A stretch of DNA of 64,000 nucleotides, from assembly GCF_004337985.1 (NCBI RefSeq), contig NC_043744.1:250730-314729 (forward strand), read 5' to 3'. Positions 45,018 to 55,592 of this stretch are shown piece by piece. The stretch is from Pyricularia pennisetigena. Lineage: Eukaryota; Ascomycota; Sordariomycetes; Magnaporthales; Pyriculariaceae. A program made the position numbers and the translations under genes. A model generated the notes under the pieces. The model saw nothing but the letters and a program-made list of their open reading frames with translations, did not search any database and had not been told where the DNA came from. Position 1 is the stretch's first letter, and every line of letters starts with the position of its first letter.

Positions 45018-46109
45018 ATGGCCTCATCCACGGGTCAGTTCATGGTGTACTCGGAACAATGCAACCCCATCTTCGGCACCTCACCATCGCTGGAGCTTCT
45101 TCACGAGAACCATGAGTACCCATTTGCCCACGAGGCCGGCGTCTTCATCGCCCAAGACAACGCACTTTTCGTCACCAGCAACCAGTTCAAGGACCCGGCA
45201 ACTGGCCAGCGGACCATCAAGATCAATCGGGTTTGTTTGTCCGCCGACCGAACATCTGCATCGGTTGTCTGCGAGGAGATCGAAGCACCGGAAGTGCCAA
45301 TGGCAAACGGCGGTGTCAACTACCGCGACGGCATCCTCTTCTGTGCTCAGGGGACGCTCACATCACCGGGGGGCCTCGTTTTGATGGAAGCAAGACCTCC
45401 TCACAGATGTTCCTCGATTATCAGCTCGTTCCACGGCCGGCCGTTCAACTCTGTCAACGATGTGATTGTACATTCAGATGGGAGCTTGTGGTTCACCGAT
45501 CCGATATACGGCTACGAGCAAGGCATACGTCCCAAGCCCAGGCTGCCGAGCCAGGTCTATCGGTTCGAGCCGGCCACGCGATCAATCCGAGCTATGGCAG
45601 ACGGCTTTCAGAGGCCGAACGGCATCTGCTTCAGTCCAGATGAGAAGACTGCCTACGTCACGGATACGGACTGGATACATGGAGATGGTACAACGGATGA
45701 CGCACGCGTCTCGCACATGTGAGCGACCGCTTCACTGACCCCTTTTTACCGCCCAGTGCAGGCTTTGAAAAATGGGTTGTTCTGACCTGAATTCTTTCCT
45801 AGTTACGCATTCGACGTCACTCACTGCTCAGGCCAGCCCTTCCTCACCAACCGCCGACTGTTCGCCATGGCCGACACAGGTGTCCCAGACGGCATAAAGT
45901 GCGACACTCAGGGCAATGTGTACAGCGGATGTGGTGATGGCCTCCATATTTGGTCTCCTGGGGGCGTCCTACTGGGTAAGATCCTCGTGGATGGCGGTGT
46001 GGCAAACTTCTGCTTCGGGATGTGTGGCGAGTTGTTTCTACTGAACGAACACAAGCTCTGGCGAGCACAGCTGAGTGCAGACGTAAAAGGAGATTTGCTG
46101 CGAATATAG
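45018..46109 (+). CDS. SMP-30/gluconolactonase-family lactone hydrolase
   Basis: A 335-residue, probably cytosolic enzyme expected to open the ring of a sugar lactone (gluconolactonase/lactonohydrolase type) using a bound divalent metal in a six-bladed beta-propeller. Exons are 45,018-45,718 and 45,803-46,109, with an 84-bp GTGAGC…CTAG intron. The ATG follows a GTG-opened upstream stretch that is not needed. Family landmarks are the N-terminal blade AHEAGVFIAQDNALFVTSNQ, NGGVNYRDGILFCAQG, the metal and substrate region FNSVNDVIVHSDGSLWFTDP.YGYEQG, GFQRPNGICFSPDEKTAYVTDT, and the closing blade VPDGIKCDTQGNVYSGCGDG. No signal peptide is seen. Length is normal. It follows the sugar transporter in the same direction. 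Confidence 0.93.
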
Positions 46110-46440
46110 GGGGAGATGTTGCACGCAAAAAGGTAATTGGGCAACTGTTCTTCTTCGAAACAAAAAAAGAAATGCTTCCCGCGGGCACTGGAACCCATTT
46201 TTGCCAGATTCCAAGGTTTAAACACGCTACAACGTAGCCCTGCCTTTCTTCGTTTTTTAATGACACGTTTAGCCTAGACAAGTTGTTTCTCCGTCAGTCA
46301 TGTTTGATATATGTCCCAATGTATAATACGAAACCAAAAGATAATATGCTTCAAGGTAATTACTGTTTCCATTGACAAGGTGTATTATTCCCTCGCGTTC
46401 ATACTCCCTGGCGATATCGAGGACATTGTTAGTCTGAGGG
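46110..46440. other. 3' flank of the lactonase gene
   Basis: Short AT-rich spacer up to the transposon; no gene seen. The sequence just before the transposon (agtctgaggg) resembles transposon ends, perhaps from an earlier insertion. Confidence 0.4.
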
Positions 46441-47839
46441 TAGTCTCAATGCTCAGACTAAACCCCCCTGCTTCGCAGTGGCGACCGAACGCTCCATATA
46501 CCTTTTAGCCATATGGTTTTTCGACCAATTACATTGGCCGAAAAGATCGCGCTCGTTCTAGTCTGAGGACATTTTGTCGCATTTCGCCGTTTATGGCGGT
46601 ATTATTAACGATAATTTGTCGTATTTCGCCGTTTATAGCGGTATTATTAATAATATACCTAATGTTGCAATATCGTTAATAATTATTTTTTTAATATAAG
46701 GATAATCTGTCGTATTTTGCCGTTTATAGCGGGTATATATAATATATTCGCACTATAATGGTAAAAAGAAATGGTATAATTATAGTATGCAATTGAATAT
46801 TCAGATAGAAGAATAAATAAAAATCATAAAAATATAAAATAACCTGCGTTGGATTAACTGGAATTCGGTGATTCTTCTAATAATAACCGCGGTTTTTAAC
46901 CAGTGTATTTGGAAAAATATTTAAATATTTAATGAAATTTGTAATTTTTTATTATATTTTATTATTATTTTATAAAATGATAAATTGTATTGATTTCACT
47001 TCAGATTAAAATATGGATAAGTTAAAGGATTTAAGCTATAAAATGCATGCAGTTATCGGTTATGATAAAAGTTTTATTAATATTTTTATATCAATTGATA
47101 ATTTATTAAAAAACTGAATCCTTTACGCGAATATTGGTAAAACTGTCAAAAGCTTAAATGTACGCATTTTTTTATAGATTGTGATATAAACTTTACTTAA
47201 CTTTCTTTTAATAAATTTTAATTGATTAAATAAAGCAAAACTAGAAAAATAATACAAATATAGCTTTTTGATATAAAATAGTAAAAAGAGCGGGTACTAT
47301 AAATCAGATTTCACAGGGACGTTTGTTTATATATGTAATCGACTCCTTCAAATTTTGGTTCTATTAATGTCAAAATTGGTAAAAATGTATAAGCGTTTCG
47401 ATTGTAAGTTACATACAAAATTAAATATACCTTACCTATACGCTTATTTAACGGCTTATATAATTGGATATCTGTACCAAATTGTAATATTATACTATAT
47501 AAACGTATGCCGGCCCCAGGTGCAGAAGCCATGAAATTTAGCTGCAAAATAAAAATAATATAAAATTGATTAAATATAGTAAAAAAAAGTATGAAATATA
47601 TATTTAGCATTTTTTAATATAAAAAGGTTTTAAAAACCAATACTATCAGTTGGGTTAAGCGTGGACGTTTGCTTACCCACGTTATATAATCCCTGAAACT
47701 ATGGTTCCATTATCGTTAAAATTAATAAAAGTATAAACGAGTTTCGATTGTAAATTATATATAAAAAAATATATACTTTACCTATCCGTTTATTCAACTG
47801 TTTATACAATATAATATATATACCAAAGTTTAATGTAAC

Positions 47840-47870
<31 letters not shown>

Positions 47871-48292
47871 ACGATCCTCCACGTGCAAAAAATATAAAAT
47901 TTGGTTAAAAATTAAAAATAATATAAAAAAAATCGAAAAAACAATACCGCCATAAACGGATTAAGGGCAGGTGGTATCCAATTCGGCCGTTATAACAAAA
48001 AAAAATAAATTCGCTGCTAATAACGGTATTAAACGCTATTTTTAACGATATTTTCTTTTTTTAATATTTTGCGTGGTTGTGGAATAATAAGGGAGTTTCG
48101 GTCGCAAAAATGCCAAAAATACCATTATAAACGGCGAAAATCGACAAATTGTCCTCAGACCTGAACCAAAACGTTTTTTTGGATGGACCCACAGGTACAT
48201 TGCAAAGCCGCAATTGAGCCACGAAGTGGAGCGAAGCGAACGGAGTGGATCAATTGTGGGGCTTTGGGCTTCAGGGATGAGCCCTGAGACTA
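46441..48292 (-). mobile_element. Mutator-like non-autonomous transposon, copy 3
   Basis: 1,852 bp in inverted orientation relative to copies 1 and 2. It starts TAGTCTCAATGCTCA and ends with the complement of TAGTCTCAGGGCTCA. It contains the same subterminal motifs and duplicated internal block. It includes an (AT)n stretch near 47,847-47,870. No 9-bp duplication is visible (gtctgaggg against gtgacactg). It sits in the gene-containing compartment and is less AT-skewed at its ends. Confidence 0.85.
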
Positions 48293-50032
48293 GTGACACT
48301 GCCAATGTGACAAAGGAGGAGGGTTCAAGGGCATATGGCAAGGCGGAACTCACTATAAGCACAATAGTAGAAAATTATATGTCCACAGTTTATTGTTGCG
48401 GTCATGTTTGTCTCCAAGGGTGTATTGCTTTAACAGTAAAAGAACCAGTTATGAGGAGGTTCTGGGACTCGCTCATAAGCGTATCCGGAGCCTGCATCAA
48501 GTATAGGCAAACTGCAGGTGGCAAGATGGTTGGTCTTGCGTTGACCCTCTACTTTTTCAGCACCATTCTGACAACCAGTCTTCGGCCAACAGGGTAAGAC
48601 GAAGCTCCTTTGTGTATGGGATAATAATATGGGTTGATTGGTTCCAACCAGTCAACCTGTTCCATATTTGATGGGATTCAATCGCTGCTAGATAATCCAG
48701 GAAACAACTGCATCCTATATAACTGGACGCTTCGACAGTGGTACGAAAAGCTGTAAAACCCAAACTATAGTAGACCTAGGATTGAGCACACGCTTTGAGA
48801 GAACCACGGCTTCACAGACTCAAATGAGGAAGGCTGTTTTGGGCGGCAAAATGGGTAGCATTAGTCGGGTTTGGGCATGGTGACTGTCCGCGGCCGTTAT
48901 AGCTGGGGTATGGCACAACCAGCGAGATCACCATTGGTTATTCCATGACAAAAATAATTCCAGCACGAAAAATGCTCGGAGCTGCCACGGGGCAAAGTCG
49001 GGTTGAGCTTGAGGAAGCACACCATCCTTTTGCAAATCACAGTGACCCAAGCCGGTTGAGGGAGGCGTACATACATCACGGCCAGAAATATGCAACCCAA
49101 TCACCTGCAGTCAGCTTTTTGTTTAATTCAGCCTGTACGTCAATAATCCCTTGGTTGAGCGCCACCCACATACACCGAACCGCACCGAACAATCAATAAC
49201 CGACGACTCGACATGGGGTGGACCCGACAGTCTGGCACGCTAGGCAGGCAGCTGGGTCATTTGCTGATTTGCAACCAATAAACTTCGACCGCGGAATCAA
49301 AGGTGTCATTTCTTTGAGGTTATCGCCCATCGGTCTGCTGTCTCCTCACTGCCATTGGCAGCATGGTGCAGGTCGGGGGTTGGTGACCGACGGGATGCGG
49401 GAAATATTTTGGGCCCATGGGCGCCTTCTATGACGAAACAGCACACAAGGAATGTACTCCACGCATGCACGGAAGCAACAGCCAGCAACGAGTAGGGTTT
49501 CGGGGGAGTCGTAACACTGAAGAAGGTGGCAACTCGGCCATGTTACCTACCAAGCGACACGGGGCCATGCCACCACCTTCGACGGGCTGGGAAAAGAATG
49601 AAACTCTATATAAGATAGACTGAGAAGATAACCCATTACACGGCGGCTCTCTTGGGTCTAAGGTTACCGAAATAAACCAAAAGGTTCATGCCTTCGGAAC
49701 CAAAGATCAGACGTTTATTTGTCCTTGGAAGTATCTGGGTATGTATTCTTCATTGTAAAAAAAAAACAAAAACAAAAAAACAAAAAGAAAGTCCAAGGAA
49801 ATAAACAAAAGCCGCAAGAAATTCAATGACTCCATAGCCCTCCCCAAATATTTTCAAGCCAGCCAGGGATGGAGCAAGAACAAATAATACTTCAAGTCCA
49901 ACAAAATACCCGTCAAAAGTCCTTCCGCCACTATGATGGTCCAGCTCGCAAACTAGGTTCGATAAAAGAATAGGACCAAAAGGAACAATAAAAAAAATAC
50001 ATCTTTAGTTGCACGAGTGAGCGGATCCAAGG
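48293..50032. other. Intergenic, no confident gene
   Basis: Right of the transposon, a plus-strand frame continues from about 48,293 to a stop near 48,597 (SDTANVTKEEGSRAYGKAEL … FFSTILTTSLRP) and ends near a GTAAGA that could be a donor site; it might be a 3' piece of a gene cut by the transposon. Poly-A rich tract at 49,758-49,790. Nothing else is recognised. Confidence 0.4.
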
Positions 50033-50896
50033 TTAATACGAGCCCGAATTGTAAGGTGATTGAAAATCGTGGCGATTGTTCGAATGGTGGGTCCCGCCCC
50101 GTGTGTCGTATCCCATGTAGTTTGGCGAGAATATCCCACTCCCACCCATTGTAAATCCAGCAGACCTCATCGAGATCATCTCATCACTACCGGGACCTTC
50201 ATAGTCCTTGTGGTCTCCAGCAACTGCAGATCTCGAGTTAAGAATACGCATCCGTTCGTGGTAATGGCCCGGTGACCGCCCGCGCACAACCAACCTGGCC
50301 GACCTTTTGTAGCCAATCTTGATCCATTCCTCTTCTTGACCATTGCCAACGTCAGCCCAGAGCTCGATTTCGAGGCTGTAAAACTTTTGCGGGGCAGGGC
50401 GGTTGCCGTTGTTAGGCGTCGCGCGTTTGAACTGCAGGCGTTCGAACGTATGCTGGACCATGTGCATCCAGGCGTTTCCTGCCGGCGGATGTGCAGGCCT
50501 GGGTTCGAGGCGGATTTTTTGGGGGGCTGAAGTCGGGCCTTTGTCCCTTTTGGGTGTGTGTTGGACAAGCTCTATCGGCTGGTTTTCACCAGATATTACA
50601 GCCGAGAGGCCTATTGCGAATCCCGATACACGGTGCATTTTTCCCGAACTATCTGAAAGTTGGATGGCTATCCCTGGCGGCTGAGGGTTTAAAGTGTATG
50701 AAGCAGTGCAGGAGAAGTAATTGCGCCTGTAGGATGTCCATTCACCTTCTTCGGCTCTGAAGCCCTTGGTGTTTACGCCAGCAAAGTCGAATCCAATTGG
50801 CGTTCCATCAATGCAGCTGAGATTACCGAGCCTGACAAGTGGGTAGAACTCAGGGGCCGGGTCTGCCGGCGATGTGTTATACTGGTTTGAACTCAT
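50033..50896 (-). CDS. Short Ndt80/PhoG-like DNA-binding domain protein (XprG/Vib-1 family)
   Basis: A single-exon 287-residue protein with an Ndt80/PhoG immunoglobulin-like DNA-binding domain (about residues 25-215). Landmarks are FRAEEGEWTSYRRNYFSC (family: …WTCYRRNYF), the VQHTPKRDKGP loop, ERLQFKRATPNNGNRP, FYSLEIELWADVGNG, and RSARLVVRGRSPGHYHER. This family (yeast Ndt80, Aspergillus XprG, Neurospora VIB-1) controls meiosis, extracellular proteases, and heterokaryon-incompatibility or starvation cell death. The protein acts in the nucleus. It is much shorter than XprG/VIB-1 (over 500 residues), having the domain plus only a short Gly/Ser/His-rich tail and no long activation region, so it may be a paralogue working through the DNA-binding domain alone. 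The ATG at 50,896 is the first in frame. An upstream exon cannot be excluded. Confidence 0.9.
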   Translation of the reverse strand: MSSNQYNTSPADPAPEFYPLVRLGNLSCIDGTPIGFDFAGVNTKGFRAEEGEWTSYRRNYFSCTASYTLNPQPPGIAIQLSDSSGKMHRVSGFAIGLSAVISGENQPIELVQHTPKRDKGPTSAPQKIRLEPRPAHPPAGNAWMHMVQHTFERLQFKRATPNNGNRPAPQKFYSLEIELWADVGNGQEEEWIKIGYKRSARLVVRGRSPGHYHERMRILNSRSAVAGDHKDYEGPGSDEMISMRSAGFTMGGSGIFSPNYMGYDTRGGTHHSNNRHDFQSPYNSGSY

Positions 50897-50930
50897 GTTG
50901 AAGCTTTGATGGCTGGCGCATGCGTCGCCA

Positions 50931-50943
50931 ACGTGTGTGTGTA

Positions 50944-50976
<33 letters not shown>

Positions 50977-50987
50977 ATGTATGTAGC
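50931..50987. repeat. (TG)n/(TATG)n microsatellite
   Basis: An alternating gtgtgtatgtgtgtg… then atgtatgtatgt tract about 35-90 bp upstream of the Ndt80-like gene start, in its presumed promoter or 5' leader. Confidence 0.9.
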
Positions 50988-53093
50988 TTATTTTTTTCAA
51001 AAACTCTGACAACAACCCTGTTGGCTGCAACAAGAAAAAGACTCAGTACCTACTGTGCCTGAAACCCAAGATAGAGTCGGAGCAAAGCAAGCTGAGCGAA
51101 AGGGATAGAACTGAAGGGTGACGGGATTTGTTTATAACTACTGCGAATAACCACTTGTTTACATTTTGCACAACTTGAACAAGTTGCATTCTTTTTCTCA
51201 TTTGGCCAAGGCGCTCAGTCACATCTTAGCTACAAGTCATTATTGGGACATGAAGGCGGGGAAACTTGACCGACAAAGAGGGAACGGCGTCGAAACTCGG
51301 TACCTCATGTGCAAAAGAAAAAGCTTTCTGACACAGTCTGGGCAGCTGCAGTGGTGTAGGAGGCCGATAATGGCGACCAGGCAGGTTCGGTCTGCATCCT
51401 AGTAAGCAGTGCACACCGGTCATACAACGATGCAGATTGGTTGAGAGGAGAGATCGGTGATGCGAATGCCCCTAAACAGCTGGCGGGTTTAGAATTCCTG
51501 GGTTGCACAGCATGGCAGAGTAGAGTGGAAGAAAAGAAAAAAAAAAAGGTTGAGTCGGCACTACATATATTAAGCGCCGATGCCCAAGTCACGAAAAGCA
51601 AACCGGTCAGCACAAGGCTCATGGGTGCGGCAAACGCCAACGAGCGTCTATATCATCGTGGTGAAGATTTCTGGTAGCCCATGGGAAGGTAGGTAGGTGA
51701 TTTTTGGAGGAGCATATCCTGACCATGTATGGACCCGTCCGCCAGCACTGCCTTTCCATAGCTATGGTCTCAAGACAAAAGGATGCTGCATGGCTGTTCC
51801 ACAAACCTGGCACTCCAGCCCGGGCTACTTTCGCTCAAATTGCTCTGGACTGGCCCAGCTACTCCTATTTGTCAGCCCTGAAATTTTGCTACATCATACA
51901 CGTCAAGCGCTTATCATGTTTTACAGAAACTGCCGCCCGGGGCCGTTCATTCACCCGCACCTGTCCCCACGTCAAAGAAGTCGAGTTGCACTGCAGTCAG
52001 AAAAGGTTTTATAGCCGCGCTGTGCAGACGCTAAAGTTTCTGGACGGTTCTGGTGCCAGTCTTGTTCATAATGCCAGGCACATTGGCGCCAATGGCAGCC
52101 CGCAGCGCCGGCACGGCAGACTCCAGCTTTTCTCTCAGCGAAGCTTCTGCTTCCGCCTTCGGCAGTCGCTTTTGTCAAGGCACTGCTGTCACTTGGGTGA
52201 GGTGGTTGACGCGATTCACATACCCGAAAGTGGAGGGTTGAACGAGTGAGTGTTGGTCACCTCTGCAACCGTGTTACCATCAATCATGGAAACCACTTTT
52301 CTATCGTGATGCCACGTCCGCAATGACCATGACGAGGTCCGCACCAAACGCTGCCTGAAAGGTGAGCCACTGGGCACCAACTTGCCACTTCTTTACCACT
52401 CGGAAAAATGCCACGTCGACTGAAGGAGCCCATTCTGTAATTTGGTTCCTACGTCAGCACCATGGGGCTCATGGCTGGGCTCATTAGGCAAGCTGGAGGC
52501 GGTTATTGGTCCTGTTGAGCAGGGCCTTGCTCGAGCGCAAGTAGCACGAGTGCGGGCTGTCAAACAGACTCGTTGGCCGTAGTGCGTAGAGCCTACACCG
52601 AATAACGGTTACCACCTCTCCTTTCCTATCTCTGTGTGTGCGTGCGTGTGTTGAAGTTGAGTTTAATGCGATCCTCGAGTGTTTGAAGCTTCCTGCGGCC
52701 TAAAAGCGCGGGGGCTGCTCAATTAAGATTACCTTGCTTAGTAGTTTCTAGGTAGTGCTACGGCGCCAATAGGCCCCTCCACAAGTACACGGCTGGGACG
52801 AAGTGATGGTTAATTGTCCCTCCGAGGCTTGCACCGTCATGCAATCTGGTGTGTCTCAGACACTCATGAAAGGTTCATCGAAGCAAGACCTGTAATCTCT
52901 TCTTTTCCTTTTTCTTCTTTTGCGAAAAGCAACAATTCCGTCCAAGAGATTAAAATTAAAGCTCAAGAATAAACTGTGAAGAAAAAAAAAAAAGAGTTAA
53001 ATGCACCAAATGCACACGCGGGCGCTCACCCAGATACACAGATGTTTTTTCCAGCTTTGCTCAAATAACCTGCTGGGTAAAATGGCATTAAAT
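50988..53093. other. Intergenic, nothing recognised
   Basis: Long spacer without a supported gene. Frames of 60-180 codons occur on both strands (for example 51,305-51,640 minus, 51,704-52,249 plus), but none has family resemblance, and several run through poly-A/T tracts. A short (GTGC)n-like tract lies near 52,630. Confidence 0.45.
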
Positions 53094-53619
53094 CTATCTT
53101 CCCCCTCTGGTATTTCTCGAAACCGCCTTCCTTGCCATATCTTGTCCCTCGACGCTGTCTGCAGGTACAGTGTTATAACCGACAGACATCATGGATGACC
53201 CTTGATACATGGCGATTTGGTATTCTCCTGCCCTAAAGCCCAGAACCGTCCAGTCTGGAGATATGACCTTTCCAGGTTCTATCAGCCGAGCGTGGCATAA
53301 AAACTTCTTGTCAGGCCTGGGTGCGGTTTTAAAACTCCATGTTTTATATGTTGGATTAGGGCAATAGCCGAAGCTGACCCTGGCTATTTCACCCAGTTTG
53401 CTTTTGCCATATGCAAGAATGCCCCCTTTTGCAGTGTCCAGAATGAAAACATGACAGCCGGGGTTCGGGTCCTCCAGGTTCGCTCCCGGCAAGGGCTTCT
53501 TAATGAGTTCAGTCTCTTTGACGGTATCTTGGAAGTCAGCGACGATTGGACCCGTTGGATCCACGCCGTGGGCCGAAACCAATGCTGCGGAGACTGTGAA
53601 AAGAGAAAAACAACTTCAT
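53094..53619 (-). CDS. Small secreted protein, reading frame broken in the signal peptide
   Basis: The open part (53,582-53,094; internal Met) encodes 162 residues with three cysteines (PGCHVF, GYCPN, FLCHAR) and no recognised domain. Upstream, an ATG at 53,619 begins MKLFFS…, a typical secretion-signal start, but one frame away. The frames differ by one base within a T-run on the coding strand (A-run 53,606-53,610 on the plus strand). An alanine/valine-rich stretch just before residue 1 of the open part (…VSAALVSAHG) looks like the end of a signal peptide with an AHG cleavage region. Either there is a real one-base indel making a pseudogene or null allele, or a sequence error. An intron is less likely, since no good donor is seen. 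Function unknown; a secreted, possibly plant-interaction protein is only an inference. Confidence 0.6.
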
Positions 53620-55082
53620 GGTGACGTTTGGTTTGGGCGTGAATAAAGTAGTCGTTGTGGTGGAGCGATGCTGGAATGACAGAAAAGAAAACAATAAAAA
53701 AAAAAAAAAAAAGTAAAAGAAAATCAGACTTTTGACAAGGTTAAGCTGAGTTCATTCTGGAAGGGAGAGGAACGTAAGGAGCTTGGCTGCGAATTTATAT
53801 CCGTTGTGGTTGTTGGCCTTGACTCTGATCCATTAGAGTCCAGCAATGGCAGAGGGACTACAATTATAACTTGAGTTATACTCTTAATTAAAGCGAAAAT
53901 GCTTCCTCATCATATCTTTAATTGTAAAGAACGAGGGACAACCTAGGCCAAGAAAAGCATGTCTGTCTTTATCCAAGGTGGCCCTATTGGAAAGGCCGAA
54001 AGGAAACTGAAACTGCAAACATGACAAGACTGTTAATGGAGGGGTTTGACAAGCGGAAAAATTTAAGGGCCTGTCATGCAAGGAGATGCTTGTCCACTTT
54101 TTGAGCAATGCTGTTCCATTGTCCGACTGAGGACCCGTTGTCTTGAGCGCGCTTGACGCGCTTGTGCTTTGACGTAATTTCGATTGCCGTTTTGAAGGTG
54201 CCGGAGATGTGTTGGGTATTCTTGGGACAGATTCGTGGCTTCGTGGACAATTAGAAGGAGACAAGGCTCCGGTTGGTGTTTTTTTTTTCCTCGAGCCAGG
54301 AGCTAATGCGAGATTGCATACAATCTCTTAATGCATCTATATACCATACTGGGATTTGTCAACTAGGCTGCCTTGATCAACTTGGACAGTCTTCTCACTT
54401 GCTTCTTTAAGTAACCATTTGTGTATTCCATTTTTTAGGGTTGTCTTTGACTACTCTTTACCGAGAAACAGAAACAGGAATTTATGGGCTACAGTGCGTT
54501 CAGCAAATAACTGGTAGAACCGTAGGTAACAATAACATGTCCGGCAAAGCGGCACAGCGCACCAATATATAAGCCGTATCATACGCATATGCCAAGTGCT
54601 GACGTATACGTATCGTAATTGCTAGCCTACCGGGGGTTACTCAGAAAAGCTCCGCCCGGTTCAGAACACTCGGCGATCGGCATGCGACGCCCTTGGTTCC
54701 ACGTACAGCTAGCGCTGACGCCGCCGTCGCCCGCAGCCATGACCCATGTTGATCACTACACCGAAAGAGGGAGAGTTTACAAGAGCTAGCGGCGCAATGC
54801 TAAGACACAGCCTTTTGTTGGTAAGCTCCAGCTATTTGCATCTGTGGGGGAGTGAACACTATCTTGGGAGTCGACAGACGACGGTCCTGCCTTTGCCGAG
54901 GTGCACAAAGATGGCAGCCATACGTACGTTGGCCACCTGCCCAACTCAACGTGAACGTGAGCTTTTTTTTTCCCTCGCACCCCCGAGTAAGGCTTGTTGC
55001 TTCACGTTGTATTAAACAGCATAGTATAAAATTTTAAGTGCCCCTTCCGATAGCTTGGGCGGTTACAAACAGGATGTCTCGG
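53620..55082. other. Intergenic; one doubtful ORF
   Basis: A poly-A tract at 53,694-53,714 lies upstream of the secreted-protein gene. A 126-codon minus-strand frame (53,884-54,264, MSPSNCPRSHESVPRIPN…) is Ser-rich at its N-terminus, with no family and no support. Nothing else is recognised. Confidence 0.45.
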
Positions 55083-55592
55083 CTACTCCTCGGCGCCGTC
55101 GGATTCATCCGATCCTTTTGAGGACGAGGACCGGCTCTTGTCGTCAGCCCTTCCTTTGTTTCTGTTCTGAGTTTCCTCTTCGTTCCCGTCCTGGGCCTGG
55201 CCACCTCCCCGCAGCTCCATATGCGGATCGATCCATTCCAAAAAGCAAAAGGCGACGAACAGAACACCGACAACGACAGACAGGTAGCCGCAGACGGCAA
55301 CCCAGGGGTGGCGGGCGACAAAGTCGAAGTGGGCGAGGACGCGGGCGCAAAGCCAGCGCACGACGGGGGTGACGAGTTGGCGCCGTTCGTGATCCAGGTC
55401 CGGGTTTATCGTGACGAGCAGGGCCAGCAGCAACCCCGCGATTGACCCCAGCAGCACGACCGTAAGCACTTGGATCCACGACAGCAGGACTGAGATGTTC
55501 TTGATGGTTTCCAGCACTTTGTAGCCCTCGCCCACCAGCGGTGTTACTTGGTCGAAAGCCGCATTGATCTGTTTCGAGTAGGGCAGGCCCAT
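55083..55592 (-). CDS. Predicted two-pass membrane protein, fungal, unknown function
   Basis: A 169-residue protein if started at the ATG at 55,592 (MGLPYSKQINAAFDQVTP). An ATG at 55,673 would add 27 residues unlike the rest. The N-terminus fits an N-myristoylation pattern (MGxxxS). A short helix (LVGEGYKVLETIKNISVLL) leads into two hydrophobic segments, about residues 37-62 (VLTVVLLGSIAGLLLALLVTI) and about 92-118 (VAVCGYLSVVVGVLFVAFCF). The tail is hydrophilic and Ser/Asp/Glu/Lys-rich. It looks like a conserved fungal membrane protein of unknown role. Single exon. Confidence 0.78.
   Translation of the reverse strand: MGLPYSKQINAAFDQVTPLVGEGYKVLETIKNISVLLSWIQVLTVVLLGSIAGLLLALLVTINPDLDHERRQLVTPVVRWLCARVLAHFDFVARHPWVAVCGYLSVVVGVLFVAFCFLEWIDPHMELRGGGQAQDGNEEETQNRNKGRADDKSRSSSSKGSDESDGAEE

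Noticed and set aside
51305..51640. Minus-strand ORF with a signal-peptide-like start
   Set aside because: It passes through a poly-Phe run from a poly-A/T tract and has no plausible mature protein.
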